Source: Cyclobacterium plantarum (GTDB lineage: Bacteria > Bacteroidota > Bacteroidia > Cytophagales > Cyclobacteriaceae). Taken from it: a stretch of 64,000 bases of DNA. The position numbers and the translations under genes are program-made. The DNA is taken from contig NZ_JAANYN010000014.1 of assembly GCF_011290685.1 (NCBI RefSeq), positions 1-64,000 on the forward strand. The letters are read 5' to 3'. Numbering within the stretch: position 1 is the first letter of the stretch; every line of letters begins with the position of its first letter. Under the pieces are notes generated by a model that made no database searches, was not told the origin of the DNA, and saw nothing but the letters and a program-made list of their open reading frames with translations. Shown here piece after piece: positions 51,870 to 61,265 of this stretch.

Positions 51870-53291
51870 ATGAAAATAGAACAAATTTATACCGGTTGTC
51901 TGGCTCAGGGAGCCTACTATATTGAGTCTAATGGTGAAGCAGCAATAGTGGATCCTCTTCGGGAGGTACAACCTTATATGGATAAGGCTGAAAGGAATGG
52001 TGCTACCATCAAATACATTTTCGAGACCCATTTTCATGCTGATTTTGTCTCCGGGCATCAGGATTTATCTGCTAAAACCGGTGCAAAGATCGTATTTGGG
52101 CCTACCGAAATGGCCTTGGGTTTTGATGCCATTGTTGCCAGGGATGGTCAGGAATTCCAATTGGGGGGAGCTACTGTGAAAGTAATTCATACTCCTGGAC
52201 ATACCATGGAGAGTGCAGTCTTTTTATTGTCAGACGAGGCAGGAAAAGAAGTGGCTTTATTCACTGGTGACACCTTGTTTATTGGAGATGTGGGTAGACC
52301 AGACCTTGCCCAGAAGGTAATCAAAGACCTGACACAGGAAAAGCTTGCAGCCCATCTGTATGATTCCTTACGGGAAAAAATAATGCCCCTTCCTGATCAC
52401 CTGATAGTATATCCAGCTCATGGAGCTGGAAGTGCTTGTGGCAAAAATATGAGTAAGGAGACCAGTGATACCCTTGGAAACCAAAAGAAGACGAACTATG
52501 CTTTGCAGAAAATGAGTAAGGAAGCTTTTATTAAAGAGGTGCTTACCGGTCTCACCCCTCCTCCTGCCTATTTCCCACAAAATGTTTTGATGAACATTCA
52601 GGGATACGACAGTATTGATACGGTATTGGACCGGGGGCAACAAGCCTTGTCGCCTGGGGCATTTGAAGCTGCAGCCAATGAGACAGGGGCTGTGGTGTTG
52701 GATACCCGGGCTCCTGAACAATTTGCCAAAGGCTTTATCCCCAATGCCATTAATATTGGTATTGATGGCAGCTTTGCCGTTTGGGTAGGAACATTGATCC
52801 CGGATGTGAAGCAAGAAATTCTGGTAGTAGCCGATAAGGGTAGGGAAGAGGAAGTCATTACCCGCCTGGCAAGGGTTGGATATGACCATGCACTGGGTTA
52901 TTTGAAAGGGGGGATAGCTGCCTGGAAGAAGTCGGGTAGAGATATAGACACCATTTCAATGGTATCGGTCGACGAATTGGCTTCCCTGGTTGCTAAAGTT
53001 AAGGATCTAAAGATTTTAGATGTGAGAAAGGCCAGTGAGCATCAAAGCGAACACCTGATTGGTGCGGAGAACATACCGCTGGATTACATAAATGAAAACA
53101 TGGCGGAAATCGATAAAGAGAAGCCCTGCTATGTGCACTGCGCTGGCGGGTATCGTTCCATGATTTTCAACTCTGTATTAAGAGCCAGAGGTTACGATAA
53201 TCTGGTCGATATCCAAGGTGGTTTTGACGCTATTAAAGCATCAGGCAAGTTTGCGGTGAGCGATTACGTTTGTCCGACGACTTTATTGTGA
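51870..53291 (+). CDS. MBL-fold persulfide-dioxygenase-like protein with two rhodanese domains
   Basis: A 473-residue cytosolic fusion. The N-terminal metallo-beta-lactamase domain (1-240) keeps the iron ligands expected of persulfide dioxygenase: His54 in ETHFHAD, His111 in TPGHT and Asp134 in FTGDTLF; the second half of the HxHxDH motif is changed (Phe59). The first rhodanese domain (about 260-365) has lost its cysteine (VVADKGRE), the second (about 370-473) has Cys424 in YVHCAGGYRS. It likely oxidises glutathione-type or low-molecular persulfides to sulfite. Next to a rhodanese and two YeeE/YedE genes. Confidence 0.85.
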   Translation: MKIEQIYTGCLAQGAYYIESNGEAAIVDPLREVQPYMDKAERNGATIKYIFETHFHADFVSGHQDLSAKTGAKIVFGPTEMALGFDAIVARDGQEFQLGGATVKVIHTPGHTMESAVFLLSDEAGKEVALFTGDTLFIGDVGRPDLAQKVIKDLTQEKLAAHLYDSLREKIMPLPDHLIVYPAHGAGSACGKNMSKETSDTLGNQKKTNYALQKMSKEAFIKEVLTGLTPPPAYFPQNVLMNIQGYDSIDTVLDRGQQALSPGAFEAAANETGAVVLDTRAPEQFAKGFIPNAINIGIDGSFAVWVGTLIPDVKQEILVVADKGREEEVITRLARVGYDHALGYLKGGIAAWKKSGRDIDTISMVSVDELASLVAKVKDLKILDVRKASEHQSEHLIGAENIPLDYINENMAEIDKEKPCYVHCAGGYRSMIFNSVLRARGYDNLVDIQGGFDAIKASGKFAVSDYVCPTTLL

Positions 53292-53316
53292 GCTATTTTG
53301 GTTGATGTGTTGGTTA

Positions 53317-53347
53317 ATGGCAGGACCTGGTTTCCTGCCATTTTTAT
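53317..53347 (+). terminator. Terminator after the MBL-rhodanese gene
   Basis: GGCAGGA and TCCTGCC pair around CCTGGTT and are followed by ATTTTTA. It lies about 26 bp after the stop codon and may partly separate this gene from the two transport genes that follow. Confidence 0.6.
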
Positions 53348-53443
53348 AGCCCTCAACCGAAGGAACAGTATCAAATGGATAAATTTAAGCTGATTTCCTG
53401 TTATCATTGGGAGTAGATTAATAAAAATAAAACAAAATAAAAA

Positions 53444-54025
53444 ATGGAACAATTAATAGAATGGATCAGACAACCATGGCCATGGTATGTAGCCGGCCCT
53501 TTGATAGGGTTGACCGTGCCTGCGTTATTGATCATAGGAAATAAATCCTTCGGCATCAGCTCTTCTTTGCGGCATGCCTGCGCAGCCTGTATACCAGCTA
53601 AAATTCCTTTTTTCCAGTATGACTGGAAAAAGGAAATATGGAATATCCTTTTTGTAACCGGTATATTCCTGGGTGGAATAATCGCCTCCGTATTTCTTTC
53701 CAATCCGGATGCCATAGTGCTGGCAGAAAGTACCCAGCAGGACCTGATACAACTGGGAATCACTGATTTCAGAAATTTGCTACCTGCAGATATCTTTAGC
53801 TGGAGCAACTTATTCACCTTAAAAGGCCTGTTCTTTTTTGTGATCGGTGGTTTTCTGGTAGGTTTCGGGACGCGTTATGCCGGAGGCTGTACTTCTGGGC
53901 ATGCCATCATGGGTATCAGTAACCTTCAATGGCCTTCCCTTGTGGCAACAATCTTCTTTATGCTTGGCGGATTTGTGATGACCCACCTGATTCTACCTCA
54001 TATCATGGCATTCGTAGGGTTTTAA
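53444..54025 (+). CDS. YeeE/YedE-family sulfur transport protein (N-terminal half type)
   Basis: A 193-residue membrane protein with about four to five helices. The family segment FGTRYAGGCTSGHAIMGI holds the conserved cysteine used by TsuA-type thiosulfate or sulfur carriers, and a second SSLRHACAAC stretch lies in the first half. Length is half that of the full YeeE; the partner half is the next gene. Together they likely import thiosulfate or a related sulfur compound across the inner membrane. Confidence 0.82.
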   Translation: MEQLIEWIRQPWPWYVAGPLIGLTVPALLIIGNKSFGISSSLRHACAACIPAKIPFFQYDWKKEIWNILFVTGIFLGGIIASVFLSNPDAIVLAESTQQDLIQLGITDFRNLLPADIFSWSNLFTLKGLFFFVIGGFLVGFGTRYAGGCTSGHAIMGISNLQWPSLVATIFFMLGGFVMTHLILPHIMAFVGF

Positions 54026-54067
54026 ATTGAAGGAACGGGATATTTAAACAATTCAAAAGAAAAAGAA

Positions 54068-54556
54068 ATGAAAGTAAAAGAAAATATACCAGCCAATCCG
54101 GTGGAATGTGAAGCTCCCAATATGGGTAAATCCGGTGAGTCCGGTTGGAAACTAATGAGGTACCTGGTAGTGGGAGTTTTGTTTGGGATAATATTTGTCA
54201 AAGCAGAAGTCATATCCTGGTTTCGTATTCAGGAGATGTTCAGGCTACAGTCATTTTTCATGTATGGGGTAATAGGGTCCGCCATTTTGGTTGGACTTAT
54301 CTCGATTCAATTGATCAAAAGATTAGGCATCAAAACTCTTGGTGGCGAACCCATCAGGATTGCCGATAAGGAATTCAGGAAAGGGCAGATCATAGGCGGA
54401 TTTATTTTCGGCCTGGGTTGGGCCCTGACCGGAGCTTGTCCGGGGCCTTTGTTTGCACAAATCGGATCAGGTTTCTCTGTGGTGGTGGTAACCTTGCTAA
54501 GTGCCATTGCAGGCACCTGGGTATATGGTAAATATGCCGATAAATTACCCAATTGA
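54068..54556 (+). CDS. YeeE/YedE-family sulfur transport protein (second half type)
   Basis: A 162-residue membrane protein with about four helices. The conserved motif GWALTGACPGPLFAQIG near 115-131 is typical of the second YeeE repeat. It follows the first half by 42 bp. The split pair is usual in Bacteroidota and resembles a fused YeeE cut in two. Members bind the sulfur atom by cysteine relay; here that would be the cysteine of TGACPG. Confidence 0.82.
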   Translation: MKVKENIPANPVECEAPNMGKSGESGWKLMRYLVVGVLFGIIFVKAEVISWFRIQEMFRLQSFFMYGVIGSAILVGLISIQLIKRLGIKTLGGEPIRIADKEFRKGQIIGGFIFGLGWALTGACPGPLFAQIGSGFSVVVVTLLSAIAGTWVYGKYADKLPN

Positions 54557-54579
54557 TTCTTTTCAATGATGGATATTTT

Positions 54580-54612
54580 CCGGGCCACTTTCCATCGTGG
54601 CCCGGTTTTTTT
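54580..54612 (+). terminator. Terminator of the sulfur-gene operon
   Basis: A 9-bp stem CCGGGCCAC/GTGGCCCGG with a TTTCCATC loop, followed by seven T. It lies 23 bp after the last stop and touches the stop codon of the convergent smc gene. Confidence 0.85.
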
Positions 54613-57600
54613 ATATCTCTTCTCCGTCATTCTCTACAAGTTCCCGCAAATCCACAGGCACCACTCTTGAAATTCCAGCTTCTATCATGGTAATGCCATA
54701 GATGATGTCAGTACTTGCCATCGTTCGTTTATTGTGCGTGACGATGATGAATTGGGATTCATTGGAGAATTTCTGAATGATTTGATTGAATTTATCAATA
54801 TTGGCATCATCAAGAGGAGCATCCACCTCATCAAAAATACAAAAAGGAGCTGGTTTTAAAAGGTAGATGGAAAATAGCAGAGAAGTAGCGGTTAGCGTTT
54901 TTTCCCCTCCCGAAAGCTGGTTGATGGACAATGGCCTTTTTCCTTTGGGTTTGGCAATGATTTCTATGCTGCTTTCCAATGGTAAATCAGGATCTGCCAA
55001 TTTGAGGTCACAATCATCCTCTTCTGTAAAAAGAGACCTGAATACTTTGACGAAATTGGTTTTTATTTTATCAAAGGCATCCAGGAATGTCTCCCGGGCG
55101 ACCTGGTCGATTTCGTTGATGGTGGTCACCAAGGATGCTTTTGCTTTTTGCAAATCATCTCTTTGTTCGGTAATAAAGGTATGTCTTTCTTTAATTTCAT
55201 CATAAGCTTCCATGGCCATGGGATTTACCGGTCCCATTCTTTCAAGCTTTTGCTTGACTTTGCTGACCTCTTCTTTGATAAAGGCTTCATCCTTCCCTTC
55301 AAATTGTGCCTCCGGTTCCGGATCTTCCCGCATCAGTTGGTCCAGGTCAATTTCAAACTCCACACTTAATCTCTCTTTTAAACCGTTGAGCTTGAGATTG
55401 ATTTCATTGGCTGCCTGTTGCAATTCCATCACCAGGCTTTCTACCTGTTCTTTGCGTTTCTGGATTTCTCTGATGGATTTCTCTACTTCATCGATTTCCC
55501 CCCGAACAGCGTAGTAGTCTTTTTCCGCCTCATTGACTCCTTCTTCTATATCTTCTTTTTCTCCATATAGTTCGATGAGTTCATCATCTTTGATTTCATT
55601 ATTGTCAATCAACGACTTAATTTCCTGATCTGTGCGACCCATCTCGAGTTGAGCGGTTTCTATGCGTTCCTTACTGTTTTCATAAGTGCTTTGTTTGAAA
55701 CCTATTTCCTGCTCGATGCTTTGTAATTTATTCAGGTGTTGGTGATATTGAATATTCTCCTCATTGTATTGAGAAGAGCGGAGGGAGAGATCTTCGGCAG
55801 CTTCCTGCAAGGCCAGGTTTATTTCGTTGATTTCTTCCTCAAGATCGGCAAAATCTTCCTTTTGATTGGCAAGCTGCGGTACCAAAGCCTCCAATTCTTC
55901 GGAAAGCTGATAAAGTTTTTCCTGGATGTCCTCTTTTTTGTTGGCGTTGGAGGAAAGCATTTCTGCCAATTGCTCTTTTTTGGTTTTCAAAGAGATGTGC
56001 TCCTGGTTCAGTTCATTGACAATTTTTTGTTTTTCCTCAAGGGGCTGCTTGAAATTAAGTGCTTTTAATTTAGAAACCTCTGATGCTTTTTTATCCAAAT
56101 TGGTTCGGACCTCACCGATCTTTTTTTGCAGGGACTTGATTTCTTTGTCCAGTTTCTCCAGATTTTTGGCCCTTCCTATCCTTTTGCCTTCAAACAGGCC
56201 AACAGATCCACCAGAAATGGTGAATTGACGGTCTATGAATTTACCGCTTTCTGTAATAAAAATCGCTTCCTGCGACTTGGGAACCTGGTGGATATCACCA
56301 TTGAAAATATAGACATCGTCTAAGAGATAGGCTACCAGTGGTGCGTATTTGCTATCATATTCGATAATCTCAGTGGCAGCCACTGCATCTGAAAACAATT
56401 TGTTCTGGGAAGCTCGGAATTTCTCAAACCTGTCCAAAATAAAAAAATGTGCTTTTCCCTTTCCCGCATCACTCAACAATTTTACTGCTTCTATGGCTTC
56501 CTTTTCTGTTTCAACCACATAGTAATTCATGTAATTTTCCAGAAAATTTTCTATGGTGACGCGGTACTTCTCATCAGTTGTCAATATATCCGAAAGCAGG
56601 GGTTTGTTCTTGCCCCAGTTGCTGTTTTTCTTTAAAAATTTGATGGCCTCCGGAAAGCCTTCCAGGTTATCCACCAGGGACTTGGTGAGTTGAAATTCAT
56701 TACTTTTGGCATCCAGCTTCCTGTTGATCTGGGTCGATTCATCACGTATAAGGTCCAGGGTACGGGTGGCTTCTTCCAACTTCAGCTGATGACTTTCTTC
56801 CTCGGCCTTTATTTGTTGTAATTCCCGGTTTTCTTTGTCCAATTGATCCTGGATGGCTTTCAAACTCTCTGTAAATCCAGCCAGGTTTTCCACCTGGCTA
56901 CTATCATCCGTGGCGGTTTTTTCCAACTCCTGTTTCAGGCTGTTGAGTTGGATTTGTTTTATTTCCTGATTTTTACTGAGCTGATACATCTCATCCCTTT
57001 TTCGGGAAAAGTTGCTTTGGAGGACTTTTTGTTTTTCCTGATAGCTGCCATGCTGCAATTTTTTTTCTTCATAGACCGCTTTCAATTCCTGAACCAGTTG
57101 TTCTTTTTCTGCAATCAGTTTTTCGGCTACCTGTTTTTCCTGCTCCAAAGATTTAATACTAAACCCAGCTCTTTCATTGCTTTTTTTGTCCTGGTCTATT
57201 TGTGTTCTGAGCTGCTCTGATTTATCCTGAAGAAAGCGCAGTCGTTCGTTTTTTATTTTTTTATCGCTTTCAAACTGCCGGATTTTAAGCACATGTTCAT
57301 TGAGCGTTTTTTGCCGGGAGGAGAGTAGCTTTTCCTTATTCACCATGCCCGATTTTAGTGCTTCCAGGGCCGCTTCCTTTGCTGCAATGGCTGAATTCAG
57401 TTGTACTTTTTGGTCACTTTCTGCTTCTAATTTTTGGTTGAGACTGATAAGGCTGTCCCTATGGTCTTTTACTCCCTTTTTTGCAAGGGCGATGCTCAGA
57501 GATTTGTATTCTTTTTTTAGTTCGAAATAGCGGACTGCCTGTCTGGCTTGCTTTTCAAGGGATTTGAGGTTTTTTTCTATTTCAAACAAGAGGTCTTCAA

Positions 57601-58171
57601 CGCGGTCCAGGTCCGCATCGGTATCCTCTAATTTTCTTAAAGTCTCTTTTTTCCGGGTTTTAAACTTGGATATTCCTGCGGCCTCCTCAAATAAATCCCT
57701 TCTTGAATTGTTTTTATCGTTGAGCAGTTCATCGATCATTTTTAATTCAATGATGGCATAGCTATTGGAATTGATGCCTGTATCCAAAAACAGGTTGGTG
57801 ATGTCTTTCAACCGGCAGGTTACTCCATTGAGCAAGTATTCACTTTCTCCAGAGCGGTAATACCTTCTGGTGATGGTAACATGGGTGTATTCTGTGGGCA
57901 GTAGGTTTTTGGTGTTCTCAAAAGTCAGGGAGACCTCTGCCATATTCAGTGGTTTGCGGTTTTTTGTCCCGTTAAAAATGACATTTTCCATCTTGTCGGA
58001 ACGGAGCATTCTGGTTTTTTGCTCGCCCAATACCCAGCGGATGGCATCTACCACATTTGATTTCCCACAACCATTTGGCCCAACAATACCGGTGATACCC
58101 TTATCAAAATGGATCAATACCTTGTCACCGAAACTTTTAAAGCCTCTAATCTCTAGTTTGGAAAGCTGCAT
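54611..58171 (-). CDS. smc: Chromosome segregation protein SMC
   Basis: A 1186-residue SMC ATPase. The head halves are complete: Walker A GPNGCGKSN (about 32-40), the signature LSGGEKTLTATSLLF (about 1085-1100) and Walker B FCIFDEVDAPLDDAN. Long coiled coils (about 170-500 and 660-1000) flank a hinge (about 510-640, LLSDILTTDEKY...AHFFILDRF). It entraps DNA for chromosome segregation with ScpAB, which are not in the window. A TAAATTTG -7 element lies upstream on the minus strand (58193-58200). Confidence 0.96.
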   Translation of the reverse strand: MQLSKLEIRGFKSFGDKVLIHFDKGITGIVGPNGCGKSNVVDAIRWVLGEQKTRMLRSDKMENVIFNGTKNRKPLNMAEVSLTFENTKNLLPTEYTHVTITRRYYRSGESEYLLNGVTCRLKDITNLFLDTGINSNSYAIIELKMIDELLNDKNNSRRDLFEEAAGISKFKTRKKETLRKLEDTDADLDRVEDLLFEIEKNLKSLEKQARQAVRYFELKKEYKSLSIALAKKGVKDHRDSLISLNQKLEAESDQKVQLNSAIAAKEAALEALKSGMVNKEKLLSSRQKTLNEHVLKIRQFESDKKIKNERLRFLQDKSEQLRTQIDQDKKSNERAGFSIKSLEQEKQVAEKLIAEKEQLVQELKAVYEEKKLQHGSYQEKQKVLQSNFSRKRDEMYQLSKNQEIKQIQLNSLKQELEKTATDDSSQVENLAGFTESLKAIQDQLDKENRELQQIKAEEESHQLKLEEATRTLDLIRDESTQINRKLDAKSNEFQLTKSLVDNLEGFPEAIKFLKKNSNWGKNKPLLSDILTTDEKYRVTIENFLENYMNYYVVETEKEAIEAVKLLSDAGKGKAHFFILDRFEKFRASQNKLFSDAVAATEIIEYDSKYAPLVAYLLDDVYIFNGDIHQVPKSQEAIFITESGKFIDRQFTISGGSVGLFEGKRIGRAKNLEKLDKEIKSLQKKIGEVRTNLDKKASEVSKLKALNFKQPLEEKQKIVNELNQEHISLKTKKEQLAEMLSSNANKKEDIQEKLYQLSEELEALVPQLANQKEDFADLEEEINEINLALQEAAEDLSLRSSQYNEENIQYHQHLNKLQSIEQEIGFKQSTYENSKERIETAQLEMGRTDQEIKSLIDNNEIKDDELIELYGEKEDIEEGVNEAEKDYYAVRGEIDEVEKSIREIQKRKEQVESLVMELQQAANEINLKLNGLKERLSVEFEIDLDQLMREDPEPEAQFEGKDEAFIKEEVSKVKQKLERMGPVNPMAMEAYDEIKERHTFITEQRDDLQKAKASLVTTINEIDQVARETFLDAFDKIKTNFVKVFRSLFTEEDDCDLKLADPDLPLESSIEIIAKPKGKRPLSINQLSGGEKTLTATSLLFSIYLLKPAPFCIFDEVDAPLDDANIDKFNQIIQKFSNESQFIIVTHNKRTMASTDIIYGITMIEAGISRVVPVDLRELVENDGEEI

Positions 58172-58192
58172 GCAGGTTCATTTAATGCCAAA

Positions 58193-58200
58193 CAAATTTA
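58193..58200 (-). promoter_or_regulatory. Candidate -7 element of smc
   Basis: TAAATTTG on the minus strand, 22 bp before the smc start codon, with a possible TTG at 58220-58222 nineteen bases further upstream. Confidence 0.4.
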
Positions 58201-58310
58201 ACCCAATCCCCGCAATTTGCAAGGAAGCAGGAGCATGGATATCGAAGAAAAAATCAAGTCAGGGGATTAGCGGACTTGTCCGGTTGATCGGGTTTGCTAT
58301 GGTTCTTCCA

Positions 58311-58739
58311 TCAATTGATGGAATCTTTATTTTTGGTGATGACAATGTTTTTATCGAACAGATTGTAGATCTCGGTAAATACCTGTGGATATACGGGTTT
58401 TTCAAGGTAACCGATTACCTGTGGATATTTGTTGGATCTGGCTTTGTCTGCAGGGTCAGTGGAAGAAGTCACCATGACCACCTGAATTTTGTTTTTATAG
58501 GTTTTTTCCTGCAGCAATTCCAAAAATGACCATCCATCCATTACAGGCATGTTGATATCCAGAAAGACCAAAATGGTATCAAAATCATCTTTCCTGTTTT
58601 CGAGAATCTGAAACGCAAGTTTTCCATTCTCTGAAGTATGTATCGGGCCGTTAATTGGTGATGTTTTGACAATTTTCTTTATATAATGTAGCGTCAAAAT
58701 ATCGTCATCCACAATTATGGTTTCAAGTTTCTGTTTCAT
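58311..58739 (-). CDS. CheY-like single-domain response regulator
   Basis: A 142-residue receiver domain with acid pocket Asp11-Asp12-Asp13, acceptor Asp61 in FLDINMPVMDG, Thr/Ser near 94 in VTSS and Lys near 114 in EKPV. There is no output domain. No kinase lies next to it; the two kinases at 19-24 kb are candidates only. It starts before a 655-bp AT-rich gap, with a TATATTTG element far upstream (minus strand, 58876-58883). Confidence 0.87.
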   Translation of the reverse strand: MKQKLETIIVDDDILTLHYIKKIVKTSPINGPIHTSENGKLAFQILENRKDDFDTILVFLDINMPVMDGWSFLELLQEKTYKNKIQVVMVTSSTDPADKARSNKYPQVIGYLEKPVYPQVFTEIYNLFDKNIVITKNKDSIN

Positions 58740-59394
58740 GCTGCAACTTTAATTTAACCCGGAAATCCAGCTTTTAAAATTTAATCTTCTGTATTTCGAA
58801 TTTATGACTTAATACAAGATAAACAAAACCGAATTTAAAAAAATAAGGTTTGAATTCAAAAAAATAACCTGTATTCAAATATATATAAACGAAAAAATAT
58901 TAATTATAATTTTAAATTGTTTGGCAGGTATTGTGTTTTGGCCTGTTTGCTAAAAGTTTCAATTAAAATGGTTTTTATCATTGGATAAACCTCACTCATA
59001 AAATCTTTAAACTAAAGTGGTCTGAATAAAAAAAATAATGGAATCGGGATAATAGTTCTAGATTTATGCATTTGGGTACCTGTTTATTGAGCTTCATATC
59101 GGTAGGTTTTGATTAGTGAAAATAAATATTAAAATAAGTATATAATATTTTATTGCCTTTTAAGAATAAATTTGATAAATGGCCTATTAAATGAGTATAA
59201 ATAACAATGAAAAATTAAAAACCAATAATATATACGGTAAAAATAATTTAAATTACTAGAAAATGCTTTGTAAAATTATTTCTTGCACATCATTTTTTTA
59301 AGTTCTATATTTAAAATATAATTAGAGATTATTGTATTATTTGAACTAGGTAAATTAATCACTTAAAGCGTTTTTAACTAAAAAAGAAAAGATC
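58740..59394. other. AT-rich intergenic region, 655 bp
   Basis: Between the divergent receiver and bactofilin genes. Very AT-rich with no ORF of note. It holds a minus-strand TATATTTG (58876-58883) that could serve the receiver gene. I see no structured RNA or repeat; the length is still more than two promoters need. Confidence 0.45.
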
Positions 59395-59862
59395 ATGTGG
59401 ACCTCAGAAAAAAAATCCAACCCTGCTATGGATGGGCCAAGTTCAACCTCCTTTTTTGCTCCTGGGTTCAGGATGATAGGAGACATCGATTCCAGTAATG
59501 ATATTAGGGTTGAAGGAATCATCCAGGGCAACCTGACTACTACCAAAAAGGTGATCATAGGCAAGACCGGACAGATCATTGGCAATGTTAAAGCCAGTCA
59601 CATTTCAATTTTAGGGGAGGTTGTAGGTGAGGTTGTGGCTACAGACATCACCATCATTGGTGAAACTGGTGTAGTTCATGGTTCGGTACTTTCCAATAAA
59701 ATAAAAATTGAAACCGGGGCTGAAGTGGAAGCTTGTATTAAGAAATACAGTGAAAACAAAGAAATGAATAAAACTGAAAAAGAGGATAATAAGAGTAAAA
59801 TTGGCAAAATAAAAGACAACAGTCTCCATCCACAGCTGATGAAGGAATCTATTGAAAACTGA
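59395..59862 (+). CDS. Bactofilin (polymer-forming cytoskeletal protein)
   Basis: A 155-residue protein whose centre (about 25-115) is a right-handed beta-helix of short repeats: IRVEGIIQGNLTTTKKVIIGKTGQIIGNVKAS (in part: VEGIIQGNL), VGEVVATDITIIGETG, and GSVLSNKIKIETG. Bactofilins self-assemble into filaments in the cytoplasm and help set cell shape or anchor enzymes. The tail (about 115-155) is charged and probably disordered. No membrane helix. A peptidoglycan peptidase partner often sits next to bactofilins but is absent here. Confidence 0.9.
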   Translation: MWTSEKKSNPAMDGPSSTSFFAPGFRMIGDIDSSNDIRVEGIIQGNLTTTKKVIIGKTGQIIGNVKASHISILGEVVGEVVATDITIIGETGVVHGSVLSNKIKIETGAEVEACIKKYSENKEMNKTEKEDNKSKIGKIKDNSLHPQLMKESIEN

Positions 59863-59879
59863 GCTAGGTCATATAGCGT

Positions 59880-59916
59880 GCTAAGGGATCAATTGTCCCT
59901 TAGCGCTGTTTCTTTT
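59880..59916. terminator. Shared hairpin between convergent bactofilin and peroxiredoxin-like genes
   Basis: GCTAAGGGA pairs perfectly with TCCCTTAGC around TCAATTG, followed on the plus strand by GCTGTTTCTTTTCT. It lies 18 bp after the bactofilin stop. The loop and one arm include the stop and last codons of the minus-strand gene. Confidence 0.6.
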
Positions 59917-60458
59917 CTAAAATTTTGTTCTCCCAATACCATTTCTGAAGCCAGCTTTGCGATTTTTTCTAAGCTGCGGTTTTCCGGTAGGGATTCGTTC
60001 AATACTTTTATTATTCTTCCTTTTTGATTCAGAAAGTAGACGGGATTTTTACTTTCCGGTTTTTTCAAAACAGGCGATTCAATTAATTCGGTTTCTTCAT
60101 TCTCCGTTTGGTAAAATATAGGGAAGATCAAATCCTCACTCACATAGGAATTAACCCAGTTCACAGAATTAAGGTGTTCATCAAATGATTTACAGTTAAA
60201 TCCGATCAAGTGAAAATTCAGGTCTTTTAGCAATTTTAACCTCTCCAGAAACGATTTCTTTTCCAAATTATTCCTTGGGATTATCTCTGATGGGTTGATG
60301 TATACAATTGTCTTTTTGTCCTTTATCATCGATTGGAAGAAGACGTTTCCAAAATGGGTTTTCACAAGTAGATTCGGAAAATCGCTTTGCTTTTCAATTT
60401 CGTGGGGGAATATTTTTTTAGTTTTCATCATGGGTAGGGTTCTTTTGGTAGCAATCAT
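59889..60458 (-). CDS. Peroxiredoxin/TlpA-like fold protein without the catalytic cysteine
   Basis: A 189-residue soluble protein. Strand-helix order fits a peroxiredoxin-like thioredoxin fold: TIVYINPSEIIPRNN (in part) replaces the usual FFYPxxFTPVC segment, FHLIGFNCKSFDEHLNSV follows as in Prx, and NPVYFLNQKGRIIKVL is the C-terminal strand. The peroxidatic cysteine is missing; the only cysteine is in FNCKS. No signal peptide. It may be a binding or regulatory relative rather than an enzyme. The ATG at 60458 is used; one at 60431 or 60428 is possible. Confidence 0.55.
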   Translation of the reverse strand: MIATKRTLPMMKTKKIFPHEIEKQSDFPNLLVKTHFGNVFFQSMIKDKKTIVYINPSEIIPRNNLEKKSFLERLKLLKDLNFHLIGFNCKSFDEHLNSVNWVNSYVSEDLIFPIFYQTENEETELIESPVLKKPESKNPVYFLNQKGRIIKVLNESLPENRSLEKIAKLASEMVLGEQNFRKETALRDN

Positions 60459-60674
60459 TTTGTATTATGAATATAATAAAAAATGATTGAAATATTAAGA
60501 GATATAATGACTTTCCTATTAAAAACTGATTTAAATCATTTAATAATCTAATTAATAATAGCCCAGATCATAATACTAGATTCGCCTTTACTTTTTTAAC
60601 AAGTTGCTGACGGGTCCATTTCTGGTCTGTTTTTTTTAAGGATGCTGCCTGCAGAAATGTTCGATCGAAACGAT

Positions 60675-60682
60675 TAATTTTG
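60675..60682 (+). promoter_or_regulatory. Candidate -7 element of the 166-residue membrane protein gene
   Basis: TAATTTTG fits TAnnTTTG, 28 bp before the ATG at 60711. No TTG box is clear upstream. Confidence 0.35.
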
Positions 60683-60710
60683 TACCTTGATTTTTCAAAG
60701 CAACAATACT

Positions 60711-61211
60711 ATGGATTCAGGAACGATATTCTATATCATTGCCATCATCATTTATTTTATTTACACTTCTTTTGCCAAGAAGAAAACCCCTGAAATGGAG
60801 AATGATCCGGAGACAACCGAAAAGGCCCCTAAGAAAGGTCCTTCATTTGAAGAGTTGCTCAGGGAAATTCGGAATGACCAGTCAGAGAGAGAAAGGGATC
60901 TGGAATACGATGGTGAAAAAGAGGTTACGGAACCGACACCTGAATTTTCCAGAAAGCCGGCTAAGCCGGAACATGCTAAAATTCCCGAAATTGAGGGTTC
61001 TTATAAAGATCCGTACCGGGATATCAAGCAACCCTTGGTAAAATTGGATGATCAGGTGGATCTGGAGGATGACAAAAAGATCCTGGGTGAGGTAGTGGAT
61101 GTAGCTGAAGAATATTCAGGAAGGAGCAAATATGCCAGGATTTTAAAAAATACCGACTCTGCCAGAGATGCGGTGATATTAACTGAAATTTTCAACAGAA
61201 GACATTTTTAA
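60711..61211 (+). CDS. Small single-pass membrane protein, charged tail
   Basis: A 166-residue protein with one N-terminal helix (about 3-20, TIFYIIAIIIYFIYTSF) and a long charged, proline-containing cytoplasmic tail. The C-terminal 30 residues (SKYARILKNTDSARDAVILTEIFNRRHF, in part: ILTEIFNRR) look folded and conserved in kind. No named family is recognised. The open frame begins eight codons earlier, but the ATG at 60711 sits right before the helix. It is 54 bp upstream of the transporter gene and may share its transcript. Confidence 0.65.
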   Translation: MDSGTIFYIIAIIIYFIYTSFAKKKTPEMENDPETTEKAPKKGPSFEELLREIRNDQSERERDLEYDGEKEVTEPTPEFSRKPAKPEHAKIPEIEGSYKDPYRDIKQPLVKLDDQVDLEDDKKILGEVVDVAEEYSGRSKYARILKNTDSARDAVILTEIFNRRHF

Positions 61212-61265
61212 TTGCCATCAGTCTCAGTAAAAAAGCAATTCCCTGATGTATAAATCTATTAATCT

